Positions 27,539 through 40,370 of a stretch of DNA of 64,000 nt are shown here, one piece after another. A program made the position numbers and the translations under genes. Positions within the stretch are counted from its first letter, which is position 1. Every line of letters begins with the position of its first letter. This stretch comes from Quillaja saponaria. Its lineage: Eukaryota > Streptophyta > Magnoliopsida > Fabales > Quillajaceae. Where the stretch lies: the NCBI GenBank assembly GCA_029379385.1, contig CM055612.1:17236001-17300000 (forward strand). Reading direction: 5' to 3'. Under the pieces are notes generated by a model. The model did no database searches. It was given only the letters and a program-made list of their open reading frames with translations, and had not been told where the DNA came from.

Positions 27539-28082
27539 TGTTACACCCCACATGGAGGCATGACTGGCTAGAAGAATGAGCAACCAAACTTCCGTAACCC
27601 TGACTTCAAAACAAATTAACAAATATGACTCGTGACTAACTAAAAGAATAAAAGTTAAATTTAGAAAACACAAGTTAACTACAAAATGTTTATGTACTGA
27701 AATATGTAATAATTTACTAAAAATTTTAGCAGAGGTTCCTTGTACACTAGAACATGCCTAAAATACAAATATATAATCTATAGTTATATTCAACCAGTTT
27801 ACACAACATCAACAAACATATGGAGCTCCGCTCCATTCTCACCACAACAACAATAACTAAATTATTACATAATACAAAACCAAGTACCCAAAGTCCTATT
27901 ATGACTGGAAACTTTTATCATTGACTTCAAGTATGAGATCTCGAAAATACCTTGTCGTACGCTATCAACAAGTCACGAACTCTTCTATGATATACTAAAA
28001 TCCTGATACTAAAAAAAACATCAACAAGAAGTGGTGAGTCCCACAGACTCAATGAGTGGAAAAACATACCAAAGGGTACTAG

Positions 28083-28868
28083 CCAAGGAATTAAAATTCG
28101 TTTCGAGGTATTGTTTGAACAAGCCCAGAAATGGATTTGAGAAACAATATGGAAACAGCATGGAAACGCTAATTTTTGTAGAAACGCATGGAAATATATA
28201 ATAAAACAGATATTATCATAATTATAGGTATCTAACATTATTAATTTAATACATAAAATACTATTAAATATATAACAAAGTAAAATTCTAAACATAGACA
28301 TACAAATTAGAGAAAAATATCAAATTACAATTACATCCAACTAATAGTGGAGTGACTAGCAAGTGCTCAACACATATTTAATGAATTTTTTAATTTGAAC
28401 TAACATATATATGTTCTGAAAATTTAATATTATCCATCACTAAGTTAAACTAAATTAATACAAAATATTAAAAAATTAATAAAAGACCAAGAAACCTAAC
28501 ATAGGTAAAATCCTAAAAAGAATTATCTTCGCTAAATTATACCATCTAAATATACATCAAATAAGATATTAAAAAAAAACAATTGAAATCCTAAAATATG
28601 AAGAGAGCTAGAGCCAAAACTTAGATTTTTAAATTTTGAAAATGCTCTATTTGTGTTTACTCATTTTGTGTGAAAACGATAGAAATAACTCTGTTTTGTA
28701 TGGAAACGCCCCCGTTTCGTGTGGAAACGCCCCCGCTTCGTGTGGAAACGCCCCGGTTTCTCGTGGAAATGATGTTGTGTTTCTACAAGTGAGTTTCATT
28801 TCGGGTAGTGTGGAAATGGAAACGTTTCGCACGTTTCGACCGTTTCAACACGAATTTTTAAACCTTGG
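28083..28868. mobile_element. MITE-like non-autonomous DNA transposon in A5 (hAT-like?)
   Basis: Terminal inverted repeats: left CCAAGGAATTAAAATTCG, right (reverse complement) CCAAGGTTTAAAAATTCG. TACTAG flanks both sides (28077-28082 and 28869-28874); read as GGTACTAG the duplication would be 8 bp, as expected for hAT. Excision would restore the family-A phrase GGGTACTAGCATCAC found in A3 and A6. It is 786 bp with no transposase. Confidence 0.75.
28697..28772. repeat. ~20-bp GC-rich tandem repeat inside the MITE
   Basis: Four imperfect units of the form GTGTGGAAACGCCCCCGTTT. It is CpG-rich compared with the surrounding AT-rich DNA. Confidence 0.8.
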
Positions 28869-31800
28869 TACTAGCATCACTCTACACATGTATATAATAC
28901 ATAATCAATTAATATCAACATATAATAAATTTTAAGACAACTAAGAGTTACACGTACGCAAATATGAAAAACATAAAATTTAACAAGCACAGTTCAAGTA
29001 GTACTCTGTACAATCAAATCAAATCAAATCAATTAAAATAATCAAAGCACACAAAAGGGTCAATAGAGTAACACATCCCACTAGGCATTTCACGCCCGCA
29101 TAACAAATTAATTCTTCATACACAATCCATCACACAGGGGCTGAGCACTCAATATTTTTAAAACACTTATCAGAATCGTAATATCTCAGAATATCCTAGG
29201 TGTACCTAGATTTTATTTTGGAAGAAAAACAACTTTTATTGGCCCGTATCAACCTCAAACAAAATCACACAGTATATACTTCACTTAAGTCAATCATAGT
29301 AATAAAATTCTTGTTTACCACTATATAACATATATATACATATATACATCAGAACAATCAAACACACCAATCTATCAACCAAAGGGTAATACTTAACAAC
29401 TCACCGTTTACTGCTCGTCACTTCATCTTGTGTTCCCGTTCATCATGGTTTAAACAACATTTTCCGGAACTGCAATTAAATTTTCCAAGTATTTCTTAAT
29501 TTGTCTATTTTATAGGTTATAACTGTTTAATTACAAAAATCTATAGAAACTAAGTTTCAAGTATTTATTTAAAATTAATCCCTTTTAAACATTTTCATAA
29601 CCACCTTAGATGTATGTTTGATTTCAATTTGTATACTTAACCAATTTCAATAAAACCAAGATCAAACATTATCTTTAGGAAGTTAATTATCTTTCTTGTT
29701 AGAAAATTCTCCTAAAATTATCCTTGAACCCACCCAATTTCTTACATGAACCTAAACAAGGCACATACAATTTAGGGTTGCTAGAATCGGATTCTAGTGC
29801 TTATAAAATTCTCATACTTGAGAATTAAATTAAAAAAATTTCTAGTATAGCTTATCAAGATGTTATAAACATTTCATTTTTAGCACTCCACTCCTAAATC
29901 ATCGTTTAAAACCCCTAACATCTGCTACATCAAAATAGGTTTAACTAGGACCCAAAAATCCCAACAATAACTTCCAATAACTCCAAAATACACATCACAT
30001 GAAATTAAAACCTTCCAATAACTAGATTTGTCCCTTAATATGTTAGAAGCAATTCTTATTTAGGTTTCCTAATCTATTTCAAATCATAATCCCCGACAAA
30101 GTCCTTCGAATAACTGAAGCTCACTTAAAATCTTACACAAACCTAGCTGCCATCCAACAGCTCTCATGATAAATATACTTCGAATTAAGTTACAAAAATT
30201 TTCAGATATCATTCCACGACCATAAGCTACACTTTTTATTTAGAACTCATAAACTAATTCATTCCATAAAACACTCGAAACACCCAATTTCTCTAACTCA
30301 AAAATCTGTCCCTGCTTCTCTTCCATAACCACTTAACTACTATTTATCATCACTTTTAAATTTCCATTTCTTGACCTTTATCCACACTCAACCCAAATTC
30401 TATCACTAATCCTTAAATAAAAAACAAGTAATGAAAATTCACTCAAAGAAAAACAAGAATCCTACAGAAACAAATGTAAATTAAATTACCAAGATATTAA
30501 TTCATTATCTCTACACATGATTTATTATATATCACAACTAGTTTCATTAAGGCTTTTTGACAAACACCTTAAGAGCATTATTTCATTACTTGAGTATGTA
30601 TGTATATATGTACATACCTATTCCACAAAACCAACACAACTTTCTCAATTCATATTACTCACATTCCAAATATTGAATTCAAGCTAAACTAATTACCTAA
30701 AGCTAATCCAAACTTAAACTATCCACTTCCCACGCAACCACAACCATTTTCCACATATTTCCCTTTCTCATCATTTCTTTAACCCAACACTTTTCTTGTT
30801 CCTTGTTCAAGATTCTTAATTCAATTTCCTATAACCCTTTAGCCACAACATTAAATCACAAGAATACTATCAATTTGAAGCAATTAAACTAACAAAACAT
30901 TAAAACTAAAAATCTGCTCCCACCCTTTACCCTTTGCTCACAACCTTTTTCTTCAAATTCACCTAATCCCTCAACTAGAACATCAATTAACAAGAATTCT
31001 CACACTCAAAGCAAATAAACTAAAGAACTCTTAAGAGTAAGAGTAGATTGCACCTACCTCCACTAACATAATTACTAGCTTATAGTTACTCTTAATTCCA
31101 TTCCTCTACTCAATTTTTAATTCAACTTTACATATAATTTTTATAAAGACTAAAAGAATAACACTAGCTTCAAGGAAATCAATAGCCATAATTGGAACAA
31201 GGGTTATTAAAACCAACCTACAGTCAAATGATAATAAAGTTTAAGCAAAGGAGATTATTACCACCATTAGTTGAAGGAAACTCCAAGGATTTTCAACACA
31301 TAAATGGTCAAAAGGAGGGGAGGAGTTTGCTACAAGAACTTAGCTGCCACTAACCCAAAATAGGGAAACCAAGAAGCTTATGGCGAAGGCTGTTTGATAG
31401 CTCCAAGCTCCACCAAAATCCTATAGCGGCTGGGTTGCTTGTGTTTGTTGCCATAGACAGCCACACACATAACAAGGAAGAATGGGTAGGATTAGTCAAA
31501 AACAAAGCTGCTGCCATGAAAATAGGGGATACAAATAGCCACCAAAACCTTTCATTTTACTCTCCTAAACGGATACACAACCAAGATGACAACCAAAGAA
31601 AGAAGGAGAAGAAAAATTGTGACTCTTGGATAAATGAGTTCTCAACTACCCAAGGAAAGAAAACACATAAAATTCTAGAGTTAGTGTGATGGTGGAGGAA
31701 GAAAATGAAAGATGATGAATACTAGACACAATGAAAAAGAAGGAAGCAATAAGAAAAAAAAGAAAAGAATAAGTCTTAATAAAAAAAAATATGTCAACAC

Positions 31801-32114
31801 ATGTTTTAAATTGTGGTTATAAATCAATTTTAGTTGTAAGTGTGTATGTGTATATATATATATTCCAAATATTTTAAGTCGTTTTATACATTTGTTGTAC
31901 ACATAACTAAAATTACACATGTAACTTTCACATTTTTAAATCAACCAATGATATAGTGAAAAATTAATTTCTTAATTACACACACACACACACATATATA
32001 TGCAAGTGTCTATTTATTTTAATTCTAATTTGAGTAAAATTTATTCACCTAGTCACATAAGTCACGTACAAATATTTTAAAGCTTACATTAAACTATCGG
32101 GTTATAATAATAAT

Positions 32115-32746
32115 TTTAATAACTTACCTAATTGTTTTTCTATTTTAGTTTTGAAAATTTTAAATTTTTTCAAAAGAATCCGATTTTTCTTTAATCTAGT
32201 ATAAAAAATCAAAATGGGAAATGTCATCAAAAAATTATAAATTTTCAGTTTTGATTTTTACACAAAGATGTGGAATATGGTCCATTGATGTCAGTACGAA
32301 TAATCTCAAAGACTTGAACTACATGTTGCCCATTTCTTCTTTGTTTTCATCAATTTACCTATTTTGCGATCACCACAAGTTTCTAAGTCTCCAAAGTCAA
32401 GTGCTAAGAGGAAATATTATCCTTAATATGTTTGTCAACTCTTTCTCTTAATATAGGCCTAGACGCTTATGACAAAATATTGAGGAAATTTCTTTAATTA
32501 AAGGTATTTTGTCAACAATTTTCTTACTATTAAAAGAGGAGTAGACATTTAGAGGAGCTAAACTCATCCTATATAAACCATTAGACAAACCACACCCACT
32601 CACAATTTTAGAATGTAAAATCAATAGTACTTTGGAATTACCAAAATTAAAAGAGTAACTAATTTTATCCAACAAGGAAATCAAATTTCACCTAAAAGAT
32701 GGTACATAAAAAACATTTTTCAAAACAACTTTCTAAATAAAGAGAT
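32115..32746 (-). pseudogene. Decayed Ty1/copia polyprotein, pre-integrase and N-terminal integrase
   Basis: Read on the minus strand from the right: FYVPSF and NLISLLDKISYSFNFGN, then SGCGLSNGLYRMSL, then SSIFCHKRLG (the GAG-pre-integrase domain, normally WHKRLGH), then RTDIDGPYST (normally HTDICGP, first integrase aspartate). The open stretch is 32448-32684. Order and strand match the fragment at 26900-27538, so A5 interrupted a single copia element. Further right, 40371-40450 may encode its protease region on the same strand, displaced by A6 and the CACTA element. Confidence 0.75.
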
Positions 32747-34920
32747 TGTCACACCCCTAAATGGAAGCATGATTAGTTTAAGGAATAGCTAATCAAACCT
32801 CTGTACCCTGACTTCGGATAAAGAAACAAGTAGGACTCTTGACTAAACCAAATATTAAAAGTAAATTCTAAAAAACATAAGTTAACTATAAAAATTGTTT
32901 ATTAAAACATATAACCATTTACTAAAAAATTTCGCAGAGGTTCCTCGTAAATTAGAACATGCCGGTATAATATAAACAATGTATACTCTTGTTTTCATAT
33001 AATAACAAGAACAACAAGACAACAAGGAGCTCTTCTCCATTTCTCATCACAATAACAAATAAGGAGACTATTACATAATACAAGACCAGACACCCCACAG
33101 CTCTAGTGCGACTGCAAACTTTCACCCTTCGACTTCAAGATTGAGATTTAGAAGAATTACCTTGCCGCCAAACACTCGGCAAAGACCACTATCCGTAATA
33201 ACCGTCCTTGAGATCCTGTTACTAAAAAACTATCAACAAGGAGGAGTAAGTCTTACGAACTCAGTGAGTTGAAAATCGTACCCAAAAGGTACTAGCATCA
33301 CTTAAAGTACATTTATCATCATTCAATCTCAAGTAGCAATATTCATGTTTTAATTCAATATTTCAAGCACATATGTGGAATTCTCATAAAACCATGATTC
33401 ACATGTTTTACAACATATATAACTCAATTCACTGAAGTTCATAATCTCAAACAAAGCAATCAAAGCATACAAAGCAAGCAAAGGACCAACATAGTAACTC
33501 AGCCCCGCACACCACCTCCCACCAAGCAGTTTTGTGCCTACACACCAAATAGAATCAGAAACAGAATCACTGAATCCTTTCTTCAAATTCACCTACCAGG
33601 GCTAAGCACTCAATTCTTTTAAAACACTTTTCAGGATCAGAAAATTTTAGATCAGAATATTAAATCCTAGATGCACCAGGATTTCAGTTTCAGAAAACAT
33701 TTCACTTTGTTGGCCCTTATCAACCATAAACATAATTCAAATAGCTTACTAAAATACTGCACTTGCTTATTTTTCTATATAATCACATTTATTTAATTAC
33801 ATATACAATTACACATAGTAATCTAGTTACCAAAGGGTAACAATTAACCACTCACATTTAACAAATTTCATTTGTTAAGTTACAATTGTGTTCATGCGCA
33901 TTGTTGATTCAATCATATTTTCTGAAGCTACAATTACATTTTCCAAGTATTAATTAGTTTGATAATTCCTAAGTTATAACCTTTTAGTTATGAAAATCAA
34001 GAATTACTAAGTTTCAAGTATTTATTGAAGTTAACTGTTATTTAGTTATTTTCACAATGATCTTAGAGATATATTTGATTTCAGTTTATATACTTAACCA
34101 AATTTAGCAAAATCTAGTTTAAAAATTATCTTTAAGAAGTTATCTATCTTTCTTATTTATAAACTTTTCCTAAAATTAGCCTTGAACTCACTTAATTCCT
34201 CACATAAACAAAACATAGCACTGAAAAAATTCTGGTTGCCAACCTCTGATTCCAATACTCATAAAATTCTCATATTTGGATATTAAATTATGAAACTTTC
34301 CATTCTAGCTTATTAAGGTGTTAGAAACATTTCATCTTTGGCATACTACTTCTAATTCAATCTTTAAGATCCCCTAACATCAATTACTTCAAAACAAGTA
34401 CAGTCAGAACCCGAAAATCACAGCCATGACTTCAAATACCTCCAAAATACACACAACATGGAATTAAGACCTGAACCACTCCAAATTTATCCTTTAATAT
34501 GTTAGGAACAACTTTTATTCAGAGATCCTAAGCTAATTCCAACCACAACCTCCAACGAGGTCTCTTGGACAGACTGAAGCTCACTAAAAATCCTGTATGG
34601 ACCTAGTCTCTGTCCAATAGCTCTAACGATCAATATACTTAGAACCAGGTTATGAAATTTTTTAAGTATCACCTCAAGATGATAAGCTACATTTTCTAAT
34701 TAGAACTCTTAATTTAACTTAGCGCCAAAAGCACCCGAAACACAAAATTTCTTTAACACATAAAATATGGCCCTGTATCCCCTCATAAAACTCTTAACTC
34801 TCATTTTCGAACACTTTATCCACAACTAACACTCCTTTACTCATACTCAATACTCACTTTCATTAATTCCTTATCCCACAACATTAACCAACCATTATCT
34901 ACTCTTGTTATGAACTTTTA
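32747..34920 (+). mobile_element. Long LTR copy A6 (plus), 3' end lost
   Basis: It starts TGTCACACCCC at 32747, preceded by GAGAT. It is collinear with A3 and A5 (GTACCCTGACTTC near 32806, CACAGCTCTAGTGCGACTG near 33096, ACCCAAAAGGTACTAGCATC near 33280). Similarity fades at about 34900, where CACTA subterminal repeats begin. No family-A 3' end or second GAGAT was found, so the right end was deleted or rearranged. Confidence 0.65.
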
Positions 34921-35599
34921 TTCAAATTTTAATAACATGTCATCACCAAGATCGTGGATAATTATTTCACATTATGTTTGTGGATAATTATTTTTGAATA
35001 ACAAGTCATCACCAAGATCATGGTAATTGCCACAAACATAAGTTTGTGGATAATAATTTCACATTATGTTTTTTTTTTTTTTAATTTACAACAAACTCGG
35101 TTTGTGGGTAAAACATTCCTGATTTTCATTTTTTTTTTTTCATTAAATGAATCAAACCTGTTAATAAACATCCATATATATTATCCATAAAACAAATTCA
35201 TCATAAATTTAAAGTTTTGTCAACATTTAATAAAAAGCATCACATAAACACACAATGTCAACATCTACATTTAAATAATTAAGCTAAGTCTAATAGAACT
35301 ATGAATTAGCTACATAATGTCATAAAGATCGTCATCATTGTTGCCATCCTCATGAAGAATCTCCTCGCAATCTCCATGACCACCTACATCACCATCTAGA
35401 CCGCTAGAAGATGCATCCTGTTAGAAAGAAAAGTGAATAACTAACAAAAAAATTTGAAAATATAAAAGAAATGATCTAGATAAATATATAAACATAGGTA
35501 TGTCAATCTGAAACAAGCTATTCTTTAAATCACAAGCATAAACATTTGCTGAAAATCATAACCTATTGTGTTTTTGTGACTTTCACACTGCACGCCCAA

Positions 35600-36200
35600 A
35601 ACTAACCAATTTAAACAACAAACCCAAGCATTTGCATAAAATCTTAACTGTGTACCCAAATTGGATGCCACTTGTTCTTACAAATCTTATTCAATGGCAT
35701 GAATGTGTTAGAATTCTCAGCTCATTGTTTGAACATGTTTTGGTCACTATTGCCCTTTACACCTAAAACTAAATTTATTTTAATTCACAAACTCAAATAT
35801 TTGCATAAAATCTTAACTGTAGATACGAATTAGATACATTTTGTTCCTATAAGTCTTATTCAATGTCATGAATGTGGTAGAATACATGACTCTTCGTTTG
35901 AACATGTTTTGGTTACTTTAACACTTCACACTCAAAACTAGCTAAGTTTAAGTCACAAACCCAAACATTTGCATAAACTTCTAACTGTGCATTTGAATTA
36001 GATGTCATTTGTTCTTACAAATCTTATTTAATGGCATTAACATGTTGAAATTCTCGTATTTTCATTTGAACATCTTTTGGTCACTATTGCCCTTCACAAC
36101 TAAAAGTAGCTAAGTTAAAGTCAAAAACTTAAAACATTTGCATGAAATTCTAACTGTGCATCCGAATTGGATCTCATTTGTTTCTACTAGTTTTATTTAA
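35600..36200. repeat. ~168-bp tandem repeat, four units, in the CACTA intron
   Basis: The motif CATTTGCATAAAATCTTAAC recurs near 35630, 35798, 35966 and 36135, and each unit also has a GAACATGTTTTGGTCACT-like segment. The array lies within the proposed intron of the transposase remnant. The ORF at 35566-35766 is a by-product. Confidence 0.85.
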
Positions 36201-36505
36201 TGCTCTCTAAATCTTGCTATCTAAAAACTTCAGATTGCATATTTAAATAGAGATAGTTACTTACCTGAAGTCCTCCAAGGATGGAAGGGTCTAAACCTAA
36301 CTTATCCATCATGACTTTCATGATATTACTCATTTCATCAGTTTTCCTTTTCTGGTACTCTAATTATTGCTCTAGTGTGTGAATCCGCTCAGTTGATGCA
36401 ACATTTGGTTGTGATGTTACGGTAGATCGTAATGAGGAACGAGATGAATTGATCTTATCTCCATAAGGCTCTTGTAGCACCAAGTGTTCCACATCCGTAG
36501 ACTTT

Positions 36506-36521
36506 CCCCCCCCCCCCCCCC
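36506..36521. repeat. Poly(C) tract, 16 bases, in TnpA-like coding
   Basis: Run of C on the plus strand, read as consecutive glycine codons on the minus strand. Its length is not a multiple of three and may add another frameshift. Confidence 0.9.
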
Positions 36522-39120
36522 TTTTGTACTCCTCCTGTCACCTTTAACCAAATGTCTGGATTAAATGAGGGATGAGCATCACTATATTCTCTTTGCTTTG
36601 GAGACTTAGGACCAAGAATGACCAATGTCAAGAATAAATATTGCTCTTTCATGCACATGTTAGGAGGCAAGTTGTAAGGAGTAACAAAAACAGGCCATAT
36701 AGAATGACCTTTGATGAATGACCGAATGGGCAAAACCCATCGGTGGCAAAACCCAATCTAATATTTCTTGGTTCGTCTGAGAATGATGAATAGTTGTCAT
36801 CAAAGTGTTTCCATGCTTCTCCATCACTTGGGTGAATCATTATACCATTAGCACGTCTCTGATCATGCCAAGTCATATGTTGAGCAGTGTTCTTTGACAT
36901 AAAGAGCCTTTGGAGCCTAGGTGCAAGTGAAAAGTGACGCAAAATTTTGTAAGGTACATCAATCTTACTTGATCGAGTCTTGGGTTGATATCTCGAATGC
37001 CCATATATACGACATTCTCGCAACTTCTTATCCTCTTCGCCATAGTAAAGCATACAATCGTTGGGACATACATGTATCTTCTCATATCCAAGTCCTAATT
37101 TTTTGACTATTTGCTTAGATCGGTAAAAAATTTCAGGTAATTTCTCATCTTTAGGCAACATACCTTTAATAATTGAAATAAGTCAATCATACAAGCTCTC
37201 ACTCATATTAAACTCTGATTTACAGTTTAATAGTTGTGTTACTGTCGATAACCAACTATGCCAGTCACAACCTTCCCACAATGGCTCGTCAGCATTTTTC
37301 AACAAGTCATAAAATTTTTGAGCATCACAGTTCGGCTCCTCTTGAATCTGACTCTCATTGTCCCAATTAAAATCTGGACCAACAGCATCCAAAACCATAT
37401 CGATGTATGGATTGCTTGAATTACCAACATCAACATCTCGGTTATTTGAACTTTCCCTTAACCAAACCTTGGCCTCCCCATGTAAGGTCCACCACTTGTA
37501 GGTTTTTACGAAACCTTTCTTATACAAGTCAATGGCTACTTCATCTCGAAGTTTCCACTTTTTGTTCTTACAAATCCAACGAGGACATCGAATTGTATTT
37601 CCTTTCATAATCCTTGGATGACTATACGCAAAATCAAGAAACTTCTCAACATTAGACATAAACTCATCTGTAGGCATTTGGTTTTCAATTCTATGTTCTA
37701 TCCAACTATGATCACCCTCAAACCAACTACAGTCTTCATCCATATTGGCAAAAGTTCTTCACCACAATAATTAGCACAATTAGAATAAAACACCGAGTAA
37801 TTAATAGTGCAAAAATAATAATGACAACAACAAGACTTTTGTTTCAAAAACATTGAGTAATAAAGAGGTAATTAAGGGAATTTAATTGAAAGACATGCAC
37901 TTTCAGCTATTTTTGTTAATAATATATTATATCAATATATTCCCTTAAAAACACTTATAGAATCTCACAAATAATTCAATTAAATTTAAAACTCATTTAA
38001 TAATAGAAATGTGTATGATATTTATGAGAAAAAAAATAAAATATTAAGTTGCATAACTTTAGGCTCAATAAAACTTTCCATGAAGCAAAGAAAATGACAA
38101 TGATACACAAGACTGTGGTGTATGCAAGCTAGGATGCAACATAGAAAAAGTCATAATAGTGAAGCAATTAATGAGATTGATAGAGAAATCTATATGTCCT
38201 TATTATTGTTACCCACTTTTATACTCCACAGACTCATTTTCTAAAGTTTCATATTATGTCAAATTCAATGAATTGGTGCATGTTTACATGTGACTTAATG
38301 AGAGAGAAACATAAACTTCTCTCAACATGGACCACTCTGTTTCATGGATTTTACGGCATCAAACCATGGGAGGTTTTTGCTTAAATCCTCAAAAAGACAA
38401 ACAATGAAACATTTAATATGCATAGCCAGTATTGCTTTGGCTATCATCACCCATGCTATAATTTAGGACCCACTCACGTGCATGTACAAAAATGAATATC
38501 TATTTTAGTTTCAATTTAAGATAGTTATGTTATTTCAATTTCAATTTAAGATAGTCATCTCCATATTCAGTTTAAATGAATATCTATTTCATGTACTATG
38601 CTGTAAACCACATGTACCCACTAAAAATAAAGTTGTAACTAAAAAAAAAAAAAAAAAGACAATTTGTAAATAACTTCTTAAATAAACAAGCAACCAAGCA
38701 ATGGTCTAGTTTCCAATTATGTTATATTGGTCATCTATGATATCTTATGTCTTTTTCAAAATGATTGTCTAGTATGGTGCAGGGAGATATCTATGACAAT
38801 GAATGATGAAAGTTGTATGTACAAATACCCACTTGGAAAGCAAGCCATAATTGGCCATAACTATGCATGCCATATATGCCACACATAATTAAATATTCAA
38901 ATTTCAATCACAACTCAAATACAAACGAAAATACAATCAAAGTTAAAGAAATCAAATTGTGATAGCCATATATGGACCACATGAAGAGTGTCCAACAAAC
39001 TTTCTTCAATGTCAGTTAAAGGCATACCTAAAGGAAGATAAAAAAAAAAGACAAAACAAAGCTTTAAGTGGGGAAAGACTAGAACTCACAGAAATTTTCT
39101 GTTTGCTTTAATTTCCAACA

Positions 39121-39400
39121 CCTTTCTTTCTTCTTTTCATTGCAAAGTCATGAGAACACACACAAGGGTCCTATCTTCTTGAACCTACAGCCTGTACGTA
39201 CCATCCAAAGCCTTTCTTTCTTCTTTTCATTGCAAAGTCATGAGAACACAAGCAAGGGTCCTACCTTCTTGAACCCACAGCCTGTACGTACCATCCAAAG
39301 CCTTTATTTCTTCTTTTCACTGCAAAGTCTTCTAGTTCATGAGAACACGCAAGGGTCCTAACCCACAACCTATACCATCCTAAAGCCTGTACCATCCAAG
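39121..39400. repeat. 90-bp tandem repeat, three units, in the CACTA element
   Basis: The phrase CCTTTCTTTCTTCTTTTCAT starts units at 39121, 39211 and 39301 (variant). Units include GGGTCCTA and CCTGTACGTACCATCC. The period divisible by three yields a repetitive pseudo-ORF at 39140-39361. Confidence 0.9.
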
Positions 39401-40357
39401 TTGTTTGCAATATTCATCTATTCAATTCCACAAAATACTTAATAAAACAATACAATCGACTCCCATTGAAAAGAAAAGCAAGGAGATCAATTTCAAACCA
39501 AGAAAAATTATATAAAAGAAAAGAAATAAACAAAAAGTGAAATTATTCTTCCAAGATTGTGAAGCAAACATGAAACAAAACCCATACTCATCTTTCCAGC
39601 TTGACATCAACGTGAACTAAGGAGATCGGTTTATGAAAATGTGAAATTTTGTCCTTTGCTTGGTAACCAATTTCGTCGGAGTTGAAAAATCCAATAGATA
39701 TACCTATAGAACTGAAGTAAGGAGAAAAGATGAAAAACCTATGTAGAAGAGAGTGATGAGAAGTTGAGTACAAATTTTACCTTAAATGGAGATTGGGTTT
39801 GACAAAAGCAAAAGAGTAGGTTGATGCAAAGAAAGCTCCCAACTCTAATTTTGTCTGAGGGAAAGGATAAGAAGGAAAAATTGAGGATTTAGGGTTCTGA
39901 AAATCACCCACAAACCATAGAGTTTGTGGGTAATCTATAACAAAATAATGTATATCTTTATTTCCTACACGAGTAAAAAAAAAAAATTTACCTACAAACC
40001 AAAGTTTGTGAGTATAAGCTAATTTTTTTTTACCTACAAGCAAGAGTTTATAGGTAATACATAACAAAATTATGAGTTTTTATTTCCCACAAACTAAAGT
40101 CCGTGGGTAATAAGAAAAGAACTTACTGACAAACATAAGTTTGTGGGTGAAAGATAAAAATTTTTTACTCACAAACAAGGGTTTGTGGGTAAAATTTGCG
40201 GGAGTGAAAATTTAATTCCCGCCATAATACCGACAAAATGTTGGTCGGTAAATTGATGATAACAAAATTTGGTGGGTTTGTGGCTGGGTTGTGGGTAATA
40301 TAGTTAATACCCACAAACTTTTTTTTTGTGGTAAACGGGTTTGTGGGAAAATGTCAA

Positions 40358-40370
40358 TTTTCTTGTAGTG
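40358..40370 (-). repeat. CACTA terminal inverted repeat (right end)
   Basis: TTTTCTTGTAGTG on the plus strand is the reverse complement of the canonical CACTACAAGAAAA end. Confidence 0.85.

Larger units (their letters stand above)
27539..32109 (+). mobile_element. Long LTR copy A5 (plus) inserted in the copia relic
   Basis: It starts TGTTACACCCC at 27539, ends CGGGTTATAATA at 32109, and is flanked by a perfect ATAAT duplication (27534-27538 and 32110-32114). It includes the conserved family blocks, for example GTAACCCTGACTTC near 27595 and CACAGACTCAATGAGTG near 28051. Without the MITE at 28083-28868 it is about 3.8 kb. ORFs inside (28636-28935, 31435-31689, 31681-31920) are low-complexity or repeat-derived and are not annotated as genes. 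Confidence 0.8.
35310..37743 (-). pseudogene. CACTA transposase remnant: TNP2 N-terminal part joined to a TnpA-like C-terminal part
   Basis: From 37743 leftwards: MDEDCSWFEG...EFMSNVEKFLDFAYSH...IRCPRWICKNKKW (transposase-associated N-terminal domain), an in-frame TGA at 37183-37185, then MLPKDEKLPEIFYRSKQIVKKL and HVCPNDCMLYY plus GFATDGFCPFG (TNP2 core). A small indel near 36705-36720 shifts frame to SIWPVFVTPYNLPPNMCMK...LGPKSPK, where TNP2 ends abruptly. The frame runs on into HPSFNPDIWLKVTGGVQKG (Gly codons expanded by a G16 tract), KVYGCGTLG, then, with a stop, RIHTLEQ and KTDEMSNIMKVMMDKLG, the coiled C-terminus of Ptta/En-Spm transposase_24 proteins. A plausible intron (donor after 36265, acceptor before 35417) leads to an acidic last exon 35310-35417. 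This suggests an internal deletion fusing two transposase genes. Confidence 0.75.
34925..40370 (-). mobile_element. CACTA (En/Spm) DNA transposon, rearranged, left terminus missing
   Basis: The right terminus at 40358-40370 reads CACTACAAGAAAA on the minus strand, the diagnostic CACTA end. Just inside lie repeated short palindromes of the type ACAAAC-n-GTTTGTGGGT (about 39905-40340), the subterminal repeats bound by TnpA-like proteins. Similar TTTGTGGATAA / TTTGTGGGTAA motifs occur at 34960-35110, marking the other subterminal region. The minus strand encodes TNP2-like and TnpA-like parts (35310-37743). No CACTA-type end was found on the left, so a 3-bp target duplication cannot be confirmed (right flank TTA). 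The element cannot be autonomous as read. Confidence 0.8.

Noticed and set aside
34870..34930. Search for the left CACTA terminus (CACTACAAG)
   Set aside because: No acceptable match; CTACTCTTGTTA at about 34899 is too different and in the wrong context. The left end is treated as missing.
39140..39361. Repetitive 73-codon ORF
   Set aside because: Product of the 90-bp tandem repeat in the CACTA element.
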